NCBI RefSeq assembly: GCF_003688595.1
Contig: NZ_RCWT01000009.1
Coordinates: forward strand, 434,001 to 498,000
Length of the DNA: 64,000 bases
Source of the DNA: Sphingomonas sp. PP-F2F-G114-C0414
GTDB taxonomy: Bacteria > Pseudomonadota > Alphaproteobacteria > Sphingomonadales > Sphingomonadaceae
Direction: 5' to 3'
Made by a program: the position numbers and the translations under genes. The notes beneath the pieces are model-generated. The model did no database searches, was not told where the DNA came from, and worked only from the letters and a program-made list of their open reading frames with translations. Shown here in pieces: positions 1-7,914 of this stretch (position 1 is the stretch's first letter; every line of letters starts with the position of its first letter).

Positions 1-208
1 GCGGCTGGTAGGTGCGCAACGTATCGACCGATGGCAGGTCGCGCATGACCGCAAACCAGAACGCGAAGATCGCGACGAAGCCGAGCACGACGAGTACGAG
101 CGCGGCCTTGGTCCACCGACTCGCCCACGCACGCGCGACCCTGCCGCGCAGCCGGTCGGAAGTGCGGCCTGTCGCCGTCGTCGAGATGGGGGAGGGATCG
201 GACGCCAT
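1..208 (-). CDS. Penicillin-binding protein 1A-type transglycosylase/transpeptidase, N-terminus only
   Basis: Only the first 69 or so codons lie in the window; the gene continues beyond its left edge. The visible protein has a short Ser/Thr/Arg-rich cytoplasmic leader, one membrane-spanning segment at about residues 35-55 (AALVLVVLGFVAIFAFWFAV), and then RDLPSVDTLRTYQP. That last motif is the conserved entry to the glycosyltransferase domain of class A PBPs. This family polymerises and cross-links peptidoglycan on the periplasmic face. It is transcribed divergently from hrpB across a 450-base gap holding two palindromic repeats. The catalytic domains are out of view, so PBP1A versus PBP1C cannot be decided. 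Confidence 0.75.
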   Translation of the reverse strand, partial: MASDPSPISTTATGRTSDRLRGRVARAWASRWTKAALVLVVLGFVAIFAFWFAVMRDLPSVDTLRTYQP

Positions 209-348
209 GATTACTGGCGCAGCGTCTAGCAGGTTCGCGGGCGCTTGCCAGCCTTCGGTGGTGGGGGGCGGGGCGGGCTGTCGCAATGCGTTCGTCAGCG
301 ATTTGCTATTCCAAGCTCGGCTGGTGCTGAGTCCGTTTGCTTATGTCC

Positions 349-426
349 ACCACCCCGGCGAAGGCCGGGGCCCAATTGGTGAGGTGGCAGTAATGGAGCG
401 CAACGGCCTTCGCCGGGGCGGTGTGG
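349..426. repeat. Palindromic repeat, family 1 (CCGGGGCCCAATTGG type)
   Basis: The arms are CACCCCGGCGAAGGCCGG and, in inverted form, GGCCTTCGCCGGGGCGGTG. The spacer contains GGCAGTAATGGAGCGC, which resembles the core shared by the other family 1 copies (24530, 32695, 43857, 52403). This copy lacks most of the second GGGCCC half. Confidence 0.8.
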
Positions 427-499
427 GATGGAATATACGTGATTGGCTGATCGAGATCCGCCAACCGTGCTGAAGGCGGGGGTGTTCCATCTGAACACG

Positions 500-593
500 T
501 CATTCCTGCAAAGGCGGGGACCCATAACCTCTGGCACCTGCTACTTCATCGCGAGGTCAGCCAATATGGGTTCCCGCCTCCGCGGGAATGACC
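500..593. repeat. Palindromic repeat, family 2 long-spacer variant
   Basis: It begins CGTCATTCCTGCAAAGGCG and ends CGCCTCCGCGGGAATGAC. These imperfect inverted arms flank a spacer of about 50 bases with GACCCA and TGGGTTC inside the arms. The same architecture recurs at 39588-39670. Confidence 0.75.
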
Positions 594-661
594 GTAGAAG
601 TGCAGACCGCTCCCAACCACAAAACCTGTCGCCAACCCCGCTACTGTGGCAGCAGGCGCGG

Positions 662-3190
662 ATGACCCCGCCGCCGCTCCCGATCCTAGCCGTACTCCCC
701 GACCTGCTCGCTACCCTCCGCGACCGCACCTCCGCGGTCCTCGTCGCCCCCCCGGGTGCCGGCAAGACCACCGCAGTAGCGCCGGCCCTCCTCACCGAAC
801 CCTGGTGCATCGGCGAGATCCTTCTCCTATCCCCCCGCCGCCTGGCCGCCCGCGCCGCCGCCGAACGGATGGCCTCCACCGCGGGCGAACCCATCGGCCA
901 GACCTTCGGCTACGCCACCCGCATGGACAGCAAGCGCTCCGCCGCAACCCGCGTCACGGTGATCACGGAGGGCATCTTCGTCGCCCGCATCCAGGCCGAT
1001 CCCGAACTCGCCGGCGTCTCGGCGGTCCTGTTCGACGAAGTCCACGAGCGCAGCCTGGACGGCGATTTCGGCCTCGCGCTGGCGCTCGACGTGCAAGCCG
1101 GCTTCCGCCCCGACCTCCGCATCGTCGCGATGTCCGCAACGCTCGACGGCGCGCGGTTTGCAGCCTTGATGGACGGCGCCCCCGTCATCGAGAGCGAAGG
1201 CCGAAGCTATCCGCTGACGCTCCGTCACATCGGCCGCCAAGCCGAGTTGCGCATCGAGGACTCGGTCGCCGCCGCCATCCGTCGCGCACTCGGCGAAGCG
1301 GAGGGCGGCGTGCTCGCGTTCCTACCCGGCGTCGCGGAGATCGAGCGCACCGCTGATCGGCTCGCGAATCTCCCCGACGACATCGTCCTGCATGAACTGC
1401 ACGGCAGCCTCGATCCCGCAGCCCAGCGCGCCGCGATCCTCCCCGAACCGGACGGCCGCCGGAAAGTCGTGCTCGCCACCAGCATCGCCGAGACCAGCCT
1501 GACGCTCGACGGCATCCGCATCGTCGTCGATTCGGGGTTGGCGAGACGCCCCCGCTACGACCGCGCCGCCGGTATGACGCGGCTGGTGACCGAACGCGCG
1601 AGTCAAGCTGCGGTCACCCAACGCGCCGGCCGCGCCGCGCGGCTCGGACCGGGGATGGCGTATCGCTTGTGGGAAGAAGCCGCCACCGCCGGCCTTCCGC
1701 GCTACGACCCGCCGGAAATCCTGGAGGCGGACTTGTCCGCGCTGGTGCTCGCCTGCGCATTATGGGGCGTCGGCGATCCCCGAGACCTTCGCTGGATCGA
1801 CCCGCCCCCTGCCGCCGCGATCGACGAGGCGATGGCGCGGTTGGCGACGCTGGAGGCGATCGAGGACGGTCGCCCAACACCGCACGGCCGAGCCATCGCC
1901 AAGCTGCCGATGCCGCCGAGGCTGGCGCACATGCTTCTGCGGGCGGGGAAGCGCGGGCTGGCGAATGTAGCGGCGCAAATCGCGGTCCTGCTAGGCGAAC
2001 GCGGCATCGGTGGACAGGACGTCGACCTGGAAACCCGCCTCCGCCGCTGGAAAACCGAACGCGGTTCGAAGGCGCAGGCGGCACGCGCCATGGCGGATAG
2101 GTGGGCGAAACTTGCCCCCCCTCCCGCAAGCGGGAGAGGGCTGGGGGGTGGGCGCCCGGCCTCAACGTCAAATAACGCGGATGGCGCGGGTCCACCCCCC
2201 AACCCCCTCCCGCTTGCGGGAGGGGGAGCAGAAGTATGCGTTGCGCTTGGTTTCCCCGACCGCGTCGCACGCCGCCGTGACCCGTCCGGCGAAACCTGGG
2301 CCTCGGTCGGCGGGCGCGGGTTCAAGCTCGACCCGACCTCGCCGCTCGCCCGCTCCGAATGGCTTGCCGTCGCCGATACGCAGGGCTCGGCGGCCGGCGC
2401 GCGCATTCTCTCCGCCGTGGCGATCGACCAGGCCACCGTCGAAACACTTTTCGCCGACCGCATCGAATCCCGCCGCACCGTCACGTTCGACCCCACGACC
2501 GGCGGCATCCAGACGCTGCGCGAACGCCGCCTCGGGGCGATCCGCCTGTCGAGCGGCCCCGACAGCGGCGCCGAGCCCGACGCGATCCTCGCCGCACTCA
2601 TCGAGGGCGTCCGCGAGCACGGCCTCGCGCTCCTCCCGCGGAGTGACGGCGGGCAGGCCCTCCGCGACCGTGCCGCCTATGCCGGCGTACCACTCGACGA
2701 CGCGATCCTGCTCGACCGGGTCGACGAATGGCTCGCACCGCTCCTGACCGGCAAGCGCCGACTCGACGCGATCGCCCCCGGTGCGCTCGCCGAAGCCTTG
2801 CGCAATCTGCTCGGCTGGGACGCGATGCAGACGATCAACCGCCTTGCCCCGCCCGATTTCACCAGCCCCGCCGGCAGCACGCACGCGATCGACTACGCTG
2901 CCGAAGGCGGCCCGCGCGTCGAACTCCGCGTGCAAGCCCTGTTCGGCCTCGCGGTGCATCCGACGATCGGCGAGCGCCGCGTACCGCTAGTGCTGAGCCT
3001 CACATCCCCCGCCGGCCGCCCGATCCAGACGACGCGCGATCTCCCCGGTTTCTGGGCGGGCAGCTGGACCGCGGTGGCGAAGGAAATGCGCGGGCGCTAC
3101 CCCAAGCATCCCTGGCCCGACGACCCCGCCGCGGCGTCCGCCACGCTGCGCACGAAAAAGGCGGATGCAAGGGCCGCCGGTTCGCGATAA
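662..3190 (+). CDS. hrpB: ATP-dependent helicase HrpB, with an in-frame palindromic repeat insertion
   Basis: DEAH-box family RNA helicase of 842 residues. Walker A APPGAGKTT lies at 29-37, DEVH at 125-128, an SAT motif follows, and QRAGRAAR (motif VI) is near 320. The HrpB C-terminal domain fills the rest. I chose ATG 662 because the protein then starts 28 residues before Walker A as usual; the longer frame runs through a repeat. Residues about 484-525 are encoded by a family 4 palindromic repeat (2115-2231) and give Pro/Gly-rich peptides such as PPPASGRGLGGG and PPPNPLPLAGGG. They separate ADRWAKL from the conserved ALGFPDRVARRR block. The frame is intact, so a full-length protein with a loop insertion is expected. 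The physiological substrate of HrpB is poorly defined in the family. Confidence 0.93.
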   Translation: MTPPPLPILAVLPDLLATLRDRTSAVLVAPPGAGKTTAVAPALLTEPWCIGEILLLSPRRLAARAAAERMASTAGEPIGQTFGYATRMDSKRSAATRVTVITEGIFVARIQADPELAGVSAVLFDEVHERSLDGDFGLALALDVQAGFRPDLRIVAMSATLDGARFAALMDGAPVIESEGRSYPLTLRHIGRQAELRIEDSVAAAIRRALGEAEGGVLAFLPGVAEIERTADRLANLPDDIVLHELHGSLDPAAQRAAILPEPDGRRKVVLATSIAETSLTLDGIRIVVDSGLARRPRYDRAAGMTRLVTERASQAAVTQRAGRAARLGPGMAYRLWEEAATAGLPRYDPPEILEADLSALVLACALWGVGDPRDLRWIDPPPAAAIDEAMARLATLEAIEDGRPTPHGRAIAKLPMPPRLAHMLLRAGKRGLANVAAQIAVLLGERGIGGQDVDLETRLRRWKTERGSKAQAARAMADRWAKLAPPPASGRGLGGGRPASTSNNADGAGPPPNPLPLAGGGAEVCVALGFPDRVARRRDPSGETWASVGGRGFKLDPTSPLARSEWLAVADTQGSAAGARILSAVAIDQATVETLFADRIESRRTVTFDPTTGGIQTLRERRLGAIRLSSGPDSGAEPDAILAALIEGVREHGLALLPRSDGGQALRDRAAYAGVPLDDAILLDRVDEWLAPLLTGKRRLDAIAPGALAEALRNLLGWDAMQTINRLAPPDFTSPAGSTHAIDYAAEGGPRVELRVQALFGLAVHPTIGERRVPLVLSLTSPAGRPIQTTRDLPGFWAGSWTAVAKEMRGRYPKHPWPDDPAAASATLRTKKADARAAGSR
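2115..2231. repeat. Palindromic repeat, family 4, inside hrpB
   Basis: Two inverted units each carry a GC palindrome (CTCCCGCAAGCGGGAG and CTCCCGCTTGCGGGAG) with GGGGGGTGGG / CCACCCCCC shoulders and about 40 bases of unrelated spacer. The same layout occurs at 18404-18563 (inside ylxR) and 22547-22695 (intergenic). Here it is read without a stop as part of the helicase. Confidence 0.9.
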
Positions 3191-3198
3191 GGGGGCTC

Positions 3199-3480
3199 AT
3201 GCCAACCGCCCGTATCTTCCAGCGCCCCAAGAACGCCATGCAGTCCGGCAAGCACCGGACCGACGCCTGGCAGCTCGAATTCGAACCCTCGGAGCCCAAG
3301 CGCCCCGACCCGCTCACCGGCTGGGCCGGCAGCGGCGACACGCGCGACCAGCTGCGGTTGCTGTTCCCGACGGCGGAAGCGGCGATTGCGCACTGCGAGC
3401 GTGAGGGGTTCGGCTACACCGTCGTGCCGGCGCCGCAGAAGACGCTTAAGCTCCAGAGCTACGCGGACAACTTCAAGTAA
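3199..3480 (+). CDS. ETC complex I subunit-family protein (NDUFS4-like)
   Basis: A 93-residue protein of the ETC complex I subunit conserved-region family, related to the mitochondrial 18 kDa accessory subunit (NDUFS4/AQDQ) found in alphaproteobacteria. It opens MPTARIFQRPKNAMQSGK and ends with YTVVPAPQKTLKLQSYADNF, both typical of the family. Expected location is the peripheral arm of NADH:quinone oxidoreductase. It starts 8 bases after the hrpB stop, so the two may be co-transcribed, although nuo genes are not nearby. A family 2 palindromic repeat follows before the convergent Nudix gene. Confidence 0.85.
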   Translation: MPTARIFQRPKNAMQSGKHRTDAWQLEFEPSEPKRPDPLTGWAGSGDTRDQLRLLFPTAEAAIAHCEREGFGYTVVPAPQKTLKLQSYADNFK

Positions 3481-3526
3481 GCGGGAGGGGATGGACGCTT
3501 TGGGCGTCCGCTAGCACTCGCTTCTT

Positions 3527-3582
3527 TGTTCTCCCGCGAAGGCGGGAGTCCAGTCTGGGTCCCCGCCTTCGCGGGGAAACAG
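3527..3582. repeat. Palindromic repeat, family 2 (CCCGCGAAGGCGGG type)
   Basis: TTCTCCCGCGAAGGCGGGAG and CCCCGCCTTCGCGGGGAA form inverted arms around CCAGTCTGGG. It lies between convergent genes. Near-identical copies are at 11841, 26708 and 43982. Confidence 0.9.
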
Positions 3583-3589
3583 GTATTGG

Positions 3590-4093
3590 TTAGAGGATCG
3601 ACCCAGCCAGGATCAGCAGCATCTTGGTATCGATCGCCACCCCCGCCTTCCGCTTCTCGGCCACGAACGCCGGCACATCCGCTAGTGCCACCCGGTGCAC
3701 GGTGATGTTCTCGTCGCCATCCCCGCCGCCATCGCTCACCTTGGTCAGCCCGGTGGCGCGGACCAGCGTGAAGCATTCCGACGTCATCCCCGGCGACGAA
3801 TAGAACACCCCCAGGTCCTCGATCGCGTCCGCGCGGTAGCCGGTCTCTTCCTCCAGCTCGCGGCCGGCGGCGACCGCCACGCTCTCGCCCGCGGTTTCGT
3901 CACCGACCAGCCCGGCCGGCAGTTCGAGACACGTGCGGCCCAGCGGCACGCGGAACTGCTCCACCAGGATCACGTCGCCGTCGTCGATCGCGACGATCAC
4001 CGCCGCCGCGATCTCGCCCTGACGCGCGGCGAATTCCCACGTGCCTTCGGTCTGCACGGTCAGGAATTTCCCGGTCCATACGGTCTTGCTCAT
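3590..4093 (-). CDS. Nudix hydrolase, ADP-ribose pyrophosphatase-like
   Basis: A 167-residue protein with a complete Nudix box at residues 64-86: G, five residues, E, seven residues, REL, then EEETGY. The upstream ELPAGLV and following alpha/beta fold resemble the NudF/ADP-ribose pyrophosphatase group, which splits ADP-ribose to AMP and ribose-5-phosphate with Mg2+. Its ATG overlaps the stop of the upstream TPM gene by four bases (ATGA), so translation is probably coupled and it is the last gene of the LemA-TPM-TPM-Nudix operon. The exact substrate is inferred, not shown. Confidence 0.88.
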   Translation of the reverse strand: MSKTVWTGKFLTVQTEGTWEFAARQGEIAAAVIVAIDDGDVILVEQFRVPLGRTCLELPAGLVGDETAGESVAVAAGRELEEETGYRADAIEDLGVFYSSPGMTSECFTLVRATGLTKVSDGGGDGDENITVHRVALADVPAFVAEKRKAGVAIDTKMLLILAGSIL

Positions 4094-4755
4094 AGTTCGA
4101 TCAGCCTGTCCGGAAGTTCGTTAACCGGCGCACCGGTTCTTGGGAAATGCTCGGCCAACACCGCGCCGATCTGCGCGACCGCGTCTGCCATGCCGTCAGC
4201 GGGACGATCGTCGCGCACGCCGGCGAGCACCGCCGCCATCGCCGCGCCCCAGGTCTCGTTCGGCACGCGCGAGTGGATCGCATCGTCGGCGATGATCTCC
4301 GCGCGGTGCTCGGCGAGCGACAGGTACAGCAATACGCCGGTCGAACCCTTGGTCCGCTTCTCGGCCCCCGCCCGGAACAGGAGCAGAGCCCGCCGCCGCA
4401 CGCGCCGCGCCTTGCTCGCGCCCGGGGTCAGCGCGAGCCGCGCCGGCGTCCACGCCAGCACCAGCCGTACGCCCAAGAACACTAAGGTCACCAGCACGAG
4501 CGCGACCACGTACAGCGCACCCTGCGGTGCCGCCTGCCAGGGATCGACCCGCGCGTAGATATGGTCCGCCGCGACCGGATGATATGCGAGCAACGCCAGC
4601 GTCAGCAGCATCGCCAGCACGCCCCAGTGCATCGACACGTCGTGATACGCATCGGACTGCCGCGCGACGATCGTGACGATCTCGCCGGTCGTCGCGGTCT
4701 CCGCCTGGGTGACCGCCGCGGTGACGCGGCCGTGGTCGGTGTCGCTCAACCGCAT
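4090..4755 (-). CDS. TPM domain membrane protein
   Basis: A 221-residue protein. The N-terminal part (SDTDHGRVTAAVTQAETATT, GEIVTIVARQSDAY) and C-terminal part (GVLLYLSLAEHRAEIIADDA) are the split TPM fold, interrupted by two membrane segments at about residues 43-60 and 82-104. TPM proteins of this type sit in the inner membrane and are commonly encoded with LemA and a YgcG-like TPM protein, as here. ATG 4755 begins one base after the upstream TPM stop; longer starts would extend into that gene. Biochemical role unknown; acid phosphatase activity is reported for a plant member. Confidence 0.82.
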   Translation of the reverse strand: MRLSDTDHGRVTAAVTQAETATTGEIVTIVARQSDAYHDVSMHWGVLAMLLTLALLAYHPVAADHIYARVDPWQAAPQGALYVVALVLVTLVFLGVRLVLAWTPARLALTPGASKARRVRRRALLLFRAGAEKRTKGSTGVLLYLSLAEHRAEIIADDAIHSRVPNETWGAAMAAVLAGVRDDRPADGMADAVAQIGAVLAEHFPRTGAPVNELPDRLIEL

Positions 4756-4756
4756 G

Positions 4757-5614
4757 TCACCATCCCCCCGATGCGCCGCCGCCGCCGCCGGATCCTCCGC
4801 CGCCGCCGCCAAAACCACCGCCGCCCCAGCCGCCGCCGCCGCTGTCGCCACCGCCGCCCCAGCTTCCGCCGCCGCCACTACCGCCGCCACGAGTCATCGC
4901 GTCGGCGATGCTCCACAACACGATCGGCAAGGCGCCGCTGCCGCCGCCGCGGCTTCCACCGTCGACGTAATGCTTGCCGCCGGCGCGTCGCGAGATCATC
5001 GGAATGACGATCGCCGCGAGCACGATCCCGAAGAAGATCAGCCCGATCGGCACGCCGCCGCCGCCCGAATTGGAGCGACGATGCGTCTTGTCGTACTCCG
5101 CCGCCGCCGCCGTCACCTTCGCGCGCGCCTCCGCATCGGGGAGCGCGAGCTGGTCCGCCACCGCGTTCGTCCCAGCGACGATGCCGCCGGGGATGTCGCC
5201 CGCCTTGAAACGCGGCAGGATCTGCTGGTTGATTACCACGCTGGAAAACGCGTCGGTCAGTACGGGCTCAAGCCCGTAGCCGACCTCGATCCGGACCTTC
5301 CGGTCGTTCGGCGCCACCAGCAGGATCGCGCCGTTGTTCGCGTCCTTCAGCCCGACGCTCCAGCTCCGCAGCAACCGATTGCCGTAATCCTCGATCGGAT
5401 AGCCCTCTAAATCGGGCACGGTTGCGACCACCAGCTGGTTGCCGGTCGTCTTCTGCAGGTCGTCGAGCCGCTTGGTCAGCGCCGCTTCCTGATCGGGCGG
5501 GATGACGTTCGCCGCATCGACGACGAAGCCGGTGAACTTCGGGAAGGTCTGCGCGGTTGCGGTGCCGCTTCCCAGCAGCACCGCGAACGCCAGCGTCAGG
5601 AGATGGCGGAGCAT
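4757..5614 (-). CDS. YgcG-family TPM domain protein with Gly-rich tail
   Basis: A 285-residue protein with a signal peptide (MLRHLLTLAFAVLLGSGTATA), a TPM domain at about 28-150 (FVVDAANVIPPDQEAAL, VRIEVGYGLEPVLTD), one transmembrane helix near 190-208 (VPIGLIFFGIVLAAIVIPMI), and a low-complexity Gly/Ser/Trp tail from about 217 to the end. This is the usual YgcG/Psb32-like order, with a periplasmic TPM domain and a glycine tail on the other side of the membrane. It sits between lemA and a second TPM gene. Function in the family is unresolved; envelope maintenance is an inference. Confidence 0.85.
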   Translation of the reverse strand: MLRHLLTLAFAVLLGSGTATAQTFPKFTGFVVDAANVIPPDQEAALTKRLDDLQKTTGNQLVVATVPDLEGYPIEDYGNRLLRSWSVGLKDANNGAILLVAPNDRKVRIEVGYGLEPVLTDAFSSVVINQQILPRFKAGDIPGGIVAGTNAVADQLALPDAEARAKVTAAAAEYDKTHRRSNSGGGGVPIGLIFFGIVLAAIVIPMISRRAGGKHYVDGGSRGGGSGALPIVLWSIADAMTRGGGSGGGGSWGGGGDSGGGGWGGGGFGGGGGGSGGGGGASGGW

Positions 5615-5624
5615 GACGCTCGGA

Positions 5625-6221
5625 TCAGCTCGCGTTGCCGAAGTTCACCGTCGGTGCGGTCTCGGCACCCGGCGTGGTCGCCGCGAACGGCACCATCGGC
5701 TTGGCGCCGTAGAAGATCTTCGCGCCGACCGCGTCGGGGAAGGTGCGGATCTTCGTATTATACGCCTGCACCGCGCCGTTATAGTCGCGCCGCGCGATCG
5801 TGATGCGGTTCTCGGTGCCCTCGAGCTGGCTCATCAGCGTGGTGTAGTTGGCCTGGCTCTTCAGCTCGGGATACGCCTCCTGCAAGCGCTGGAGCGACAG
5901 CCCGACGGCACCCTGGACGCGCGAGAACTGCGCGATCTTGGCGGGGTCGGTCAGGTCGTCGCCCGAGACCTGCACGGTGTTCGCGGCAGCGCGCGCCTGC
6001 GTCACCTCGACCAGGATGCTCTTCTCCTGCGCGCCTGCAGCCTTCACGGTCGCGACGAGGTTGGGGATCAGGTCGGCGCGGCGCTGGTAATCGTTCTGGA
6101 CGTCGGCCCAGCGTGCCTTCACGTTTTCCTCGGCAGTCGGAATGCTGTTGATCCCGCAGCCGGCGAGCGCCGATGCGAGGAGGATCGCGGCGGTAGCGCG
6201 GGCGATTGGGGCACGTGACAT
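5625..6221 (-). CDS. LemA family lipoprotein
   Basis: A 198-residue protein with lipobox LAGC (Cys22) followed by a long helical LemA domain (RWADVQNDYQRRADLIPNLV, FSRVQGAVGLSLQRL). ATG 6221 was chosen over an upstream ATG because AGGAGAG lies at a good distance and it places the lipobox normally. LemA proteins are helical bundles anchored at the membrane. Conserved linkage to TPM proteins suggests a common complex, but no activity is established. It is the first gene of a minus-strand operon ending with the Nudix gene, and is divergent from mscL. Confidence 0.88.
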   Translation of the reverse strand: MSRAPIARATAAILLASALAGCGINSIPTAEENVKARWADVQNDYQRRADLIPNLVATVKAAGAQEKSILVEVTQARAAANTVQVSGDDLTDPAKIAQFSRVQGAVGLSLQRLQEAYPELKSQANYTTLMSQLEGTENRITIARRDYNGAVQAYNTKIRTFPDAVGAKIFYGAKPMVPFAATTPGAETAPTVNFGNAS

Positions 6222-6322
6222 CGGGGCTCTCCTGAATACCTGTGTCACCCTCATAGGACAGTCCGCAGGGTTGGCGAAACCGAAATCGGTGGTTAGCGTC
6301 GGCCGACAACAGAGGGGGCAAC

Positions 6323-6793
6323 ATGCTCAAGGAATTCAAGGCGTTCATCATGCGCGGCAACGTGCTCGATCTCGCCATCGCGGTTATCATCGGCGCGGCG
6401 TTCGGCAAGATCGTGACGTCGCTGACCGATGACGTGCTGATGCCGGTGATCGGCAAGATCTTCGGCGGGCTCGATTTCTCGAGCTATTTCTGGCGGATGG
6501 GGCCGGTGCCGGCGAACTACGCGGGCTCGCTCAGCGATTACGCGGCGCTCAAGAAGGCGGGCGTGCCGCTGCTCGGCTATGGCGCGTTCGCAACGCAGCT
6601 GGTCAATTTCGTGATCGTCGCGGGGATCATCTTCATGATCCTGCGCGTGGTGAACCGGACGGCGGCGCTGATCGAGCGCGAGACGGCGCGGTTGAAGCGC
6701 GAGGAAGAGGCGGTGGCCGTCGCGCCTGCACCGGAGCCGGTCGAGATCGCGCTGCTCCGCGAAATCCGGGACGAGTTGAAGGCGCGGGGGTGA
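6323..6793 (+). CDS. mscL: Large-conductance mechanosensitive channel MscL
   Basis: A 156-residue MscL homologue. The N-terminal amphipathic helix and TM1 are highly typical (FIMRGNVLDLAIAVIIGAAF, then GKIVTSLTDDVLMPVIG). TM2 is near residues 92-112 (FVIVAGIIFMILRVVN), with a charged cytoplasmic helix ending LREIRDELKARG. It forms the pentameric inner-membrane pore that opens on severe hypo-osmotic shock. A GGGGG-containing ribosome site lies just upstream of the ATG. A family 5 palindromic repeat begins soon after the stop, before the convergent Rrf2 gene. Confidence 0.95.
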   Translation: MLKEFKAFIMRGNVLDLAIAVIIGAAFGKIVTSLTDDVLMPVIGKIFGGLDFSSYFWRMGPVPANYAGSLSDYAALKKAGVPLLGYGAFATQLVNFVIVAGIIFMILRVVNRTAALIERETARLKREEEAVAVAPAPEPVEIALLREIRDELKARG

Positions 6794-6801
6794 TCCGCGT
6801 T

Positions 6802-6935
6802 CTCCTCTCCCCTGCGGGGAGAGGGAGGGAGGAGCCGTAGGCGACGGAAGGGTGAGGGGAGTGAGGCTCGGGAGCGCATCCCAACTCCCCCTCATCCGAC
6901 GCTGCCGCGCCACCTTCTCCCCGAGGGGAGAAGGA
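6802..6935. repeat. Palindromic repeat, family 5 (CTCTCCCC/GGGGAGAG type)
   Basis: CCTCTCCCCTGCGGGGAGAG and CCTTCTCCCCGAGGGGAGAA are two palindromic units about 110 bases apart, with GGGTGAGGGG / CCCCCTCA shoulders in inverted order. It fills the mscL/Rrf2 convergent gap. A second copy lies at 14697-14793. Confidence 0.85.
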
Positions 6936-6940
6936 TAGGG

Positions 6941-7372
6941 TTACGCTGCTACCAGTTCCTCGGCGTTGGCATCCGCAAGGCTCGTCCCATCGAGGATCCG
7001 CGCGGTCTCATCGCGCACGCGCATCATCGCAAAGCGGATCGCGCAGTCTGCCTCGCTCTTGCAGTCGAGACACGGGCGGTACGCGGTGCGGCTTACGCAC
7101 GGTACCAGCGCCAGCGGACCCTCGATGATCCGGATGATCTCGCCGAGCGAAATCAGGTGGCTCGGCCGCGACAGGCGGTAGCCGCCCATCTTGCCGCGAT
7201 GGCTGTGGAGCAGGCCGGACTCGCGCAGGTCGGCGAGGATCAGCTCGAGGAATTTGCGCGGCACGTTCGCCTCGGCGGCGATCCGCGTCATCGGGATGGG
7301 AGGGCCACCGACGGGGGCGCCGCCAAGGAAGATCATCGCGCGGAGCGCGTAGCGGGAGCGCTGCGTCAACAT
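6941..7372 (-). CDS. Rrf2-family transcriptional regulator with cluster cysteines
   Basis: A 143-residue protein. The N-terminal winged helix (MLTQRSRYALRAMIFLG, IPRKFLELILADLR-like recognition region, then GKMGGYRLSR wing) is characteristic of Rrf2 proteins. Four cysteines at 92, 101, 104 and 110 fall in the region where IscR/RirA/NsrR hold an Fe-S cluster, so iron, nitric oxide or redox sensing is likely. No isc/suf genes are adjacent, and its targets cannot be named from here. It is divergent from ssrA. Confidence 0.87.
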   Translation of the reverse strand: MLTQRSRYALRAMIFLGGAPVGGPPIPMTRIAAEANVPRKFLELILADLRESGLLHSHRGKMGGYRLSRPSHLISLGEIIRIIEGPLALVPCVSRTAYRPCLDCKSEADCAIRFAMMRVRDETARILDGTSLADANAEELVAA

Positions 7373-7511
7373 AATGCAGGTTGCTATGCACGCGCTTTGT
7401 GGCGAGCGAAAGGCGGTTTGGCACGCTGCATGCTAGACTGTCACGTTTGGTAATAAAAAAGCCGTCGGGCTCGGGCTTTTCATCGCGCCGTGTCGCGCCT
7501 ATATCGGAGTT

Positions 7512-7866
7512 GCCGTCGGGGGAATCTTCTCTTGGCGGCTATGGCGATAAACCGTGGCGTGTCATAGACACAGCGGACCCGGGGGCAGTACCCGGCGACT
7601 CCACCACCGCCCTCTTCGTAAGAGGGGGACGATGACGGGGTCGAACTAGGATCGACGTGTGTTCAACGACGCTATGTTTCGCTCGGAATGGGACCACCGC
7701 AACGGCCCATACACAAGTGCCAACGATAACGAAGCACTCGCAATTGCCGCATAACTGACGGTCTAACGACCTAGGTTATACGGACGAAAGCGCGGTTCGG
7801 GCCACACCGGGCAACAGAAGTGGACACCGGCGGTACGGGGGGCACCGAGCAACAGAAGCTCCCCAC
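7512..7866 (+). ncRNA. ssrA: Circularly permuted two-piece tmRNA
   Basis: tmRNA rescues stalled ribosomes. The upstream (acceptor) piece has a T-arm at 7579-7595 (CCGGG, 7-base loop, CCCGG), acceptor strand CGACTCC at 7596-7602, then A and encoded CCA ending at 7606. A small hairpin spacer (CCCTCTTCGTAAGAGGG) follows, then the coding piece from 7637 (GGGGTCG), which pairs over 7 bp with the acceptor strand. The tag frame is 7719-7754, reading ANDNEALAIAA then TAA. Two similar hairpins repeating GCAACAGAAG (7811, 7849) close the coding piece. This permuted order is the alphaproteobacterial form. The outer ends are estimates; a weak TTTTCA/TATATC promoter at 7477-7505 suggests the 5' limit. Confidence 0.92.
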
Positions 7867-7914
7867 TAAATCGCAATCTGGCCGCGATCACGTGGCCCCT
7901 ATCAAGCGCCTCGA

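Larger units (their letters stand above)
209..661. other. Divergent intergenic region with two palindromic repeats
   Basis: No convincing gene. The space between the PBP gene and hrpB holds a family 1 repeat (349-426) and a family 2 variant (500-593). The hrpB frame stays open upstream of its chosen start, but those extra codons translate the second repeat (peptide MGSRLRGND) and are not conserved protein. No clear promoter was recognised. Confidence 0.6.

Noticed and set aside
443..661. Upstream extension of hrpB by 73 codons
   Set aside because: It translates a palindromic repeat and falls before the conserved N-terminus of HrpB.
2115..2231. Repeat in hrpB as a sign that the gene is a pseudogene
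   Set aside because: Frame is kept through the repeat and all helicase motifs before it and the HrpB C-terminal domain after it are intact.
7454..7480. Hairpin AAAAGCC ... GGCTTTT upstream of ssrA as a terminator
   Set aside because: No transcription unit ends there on either strand; it lies between divergent Rrf2 and ssrA promoters, so its role is unclear.
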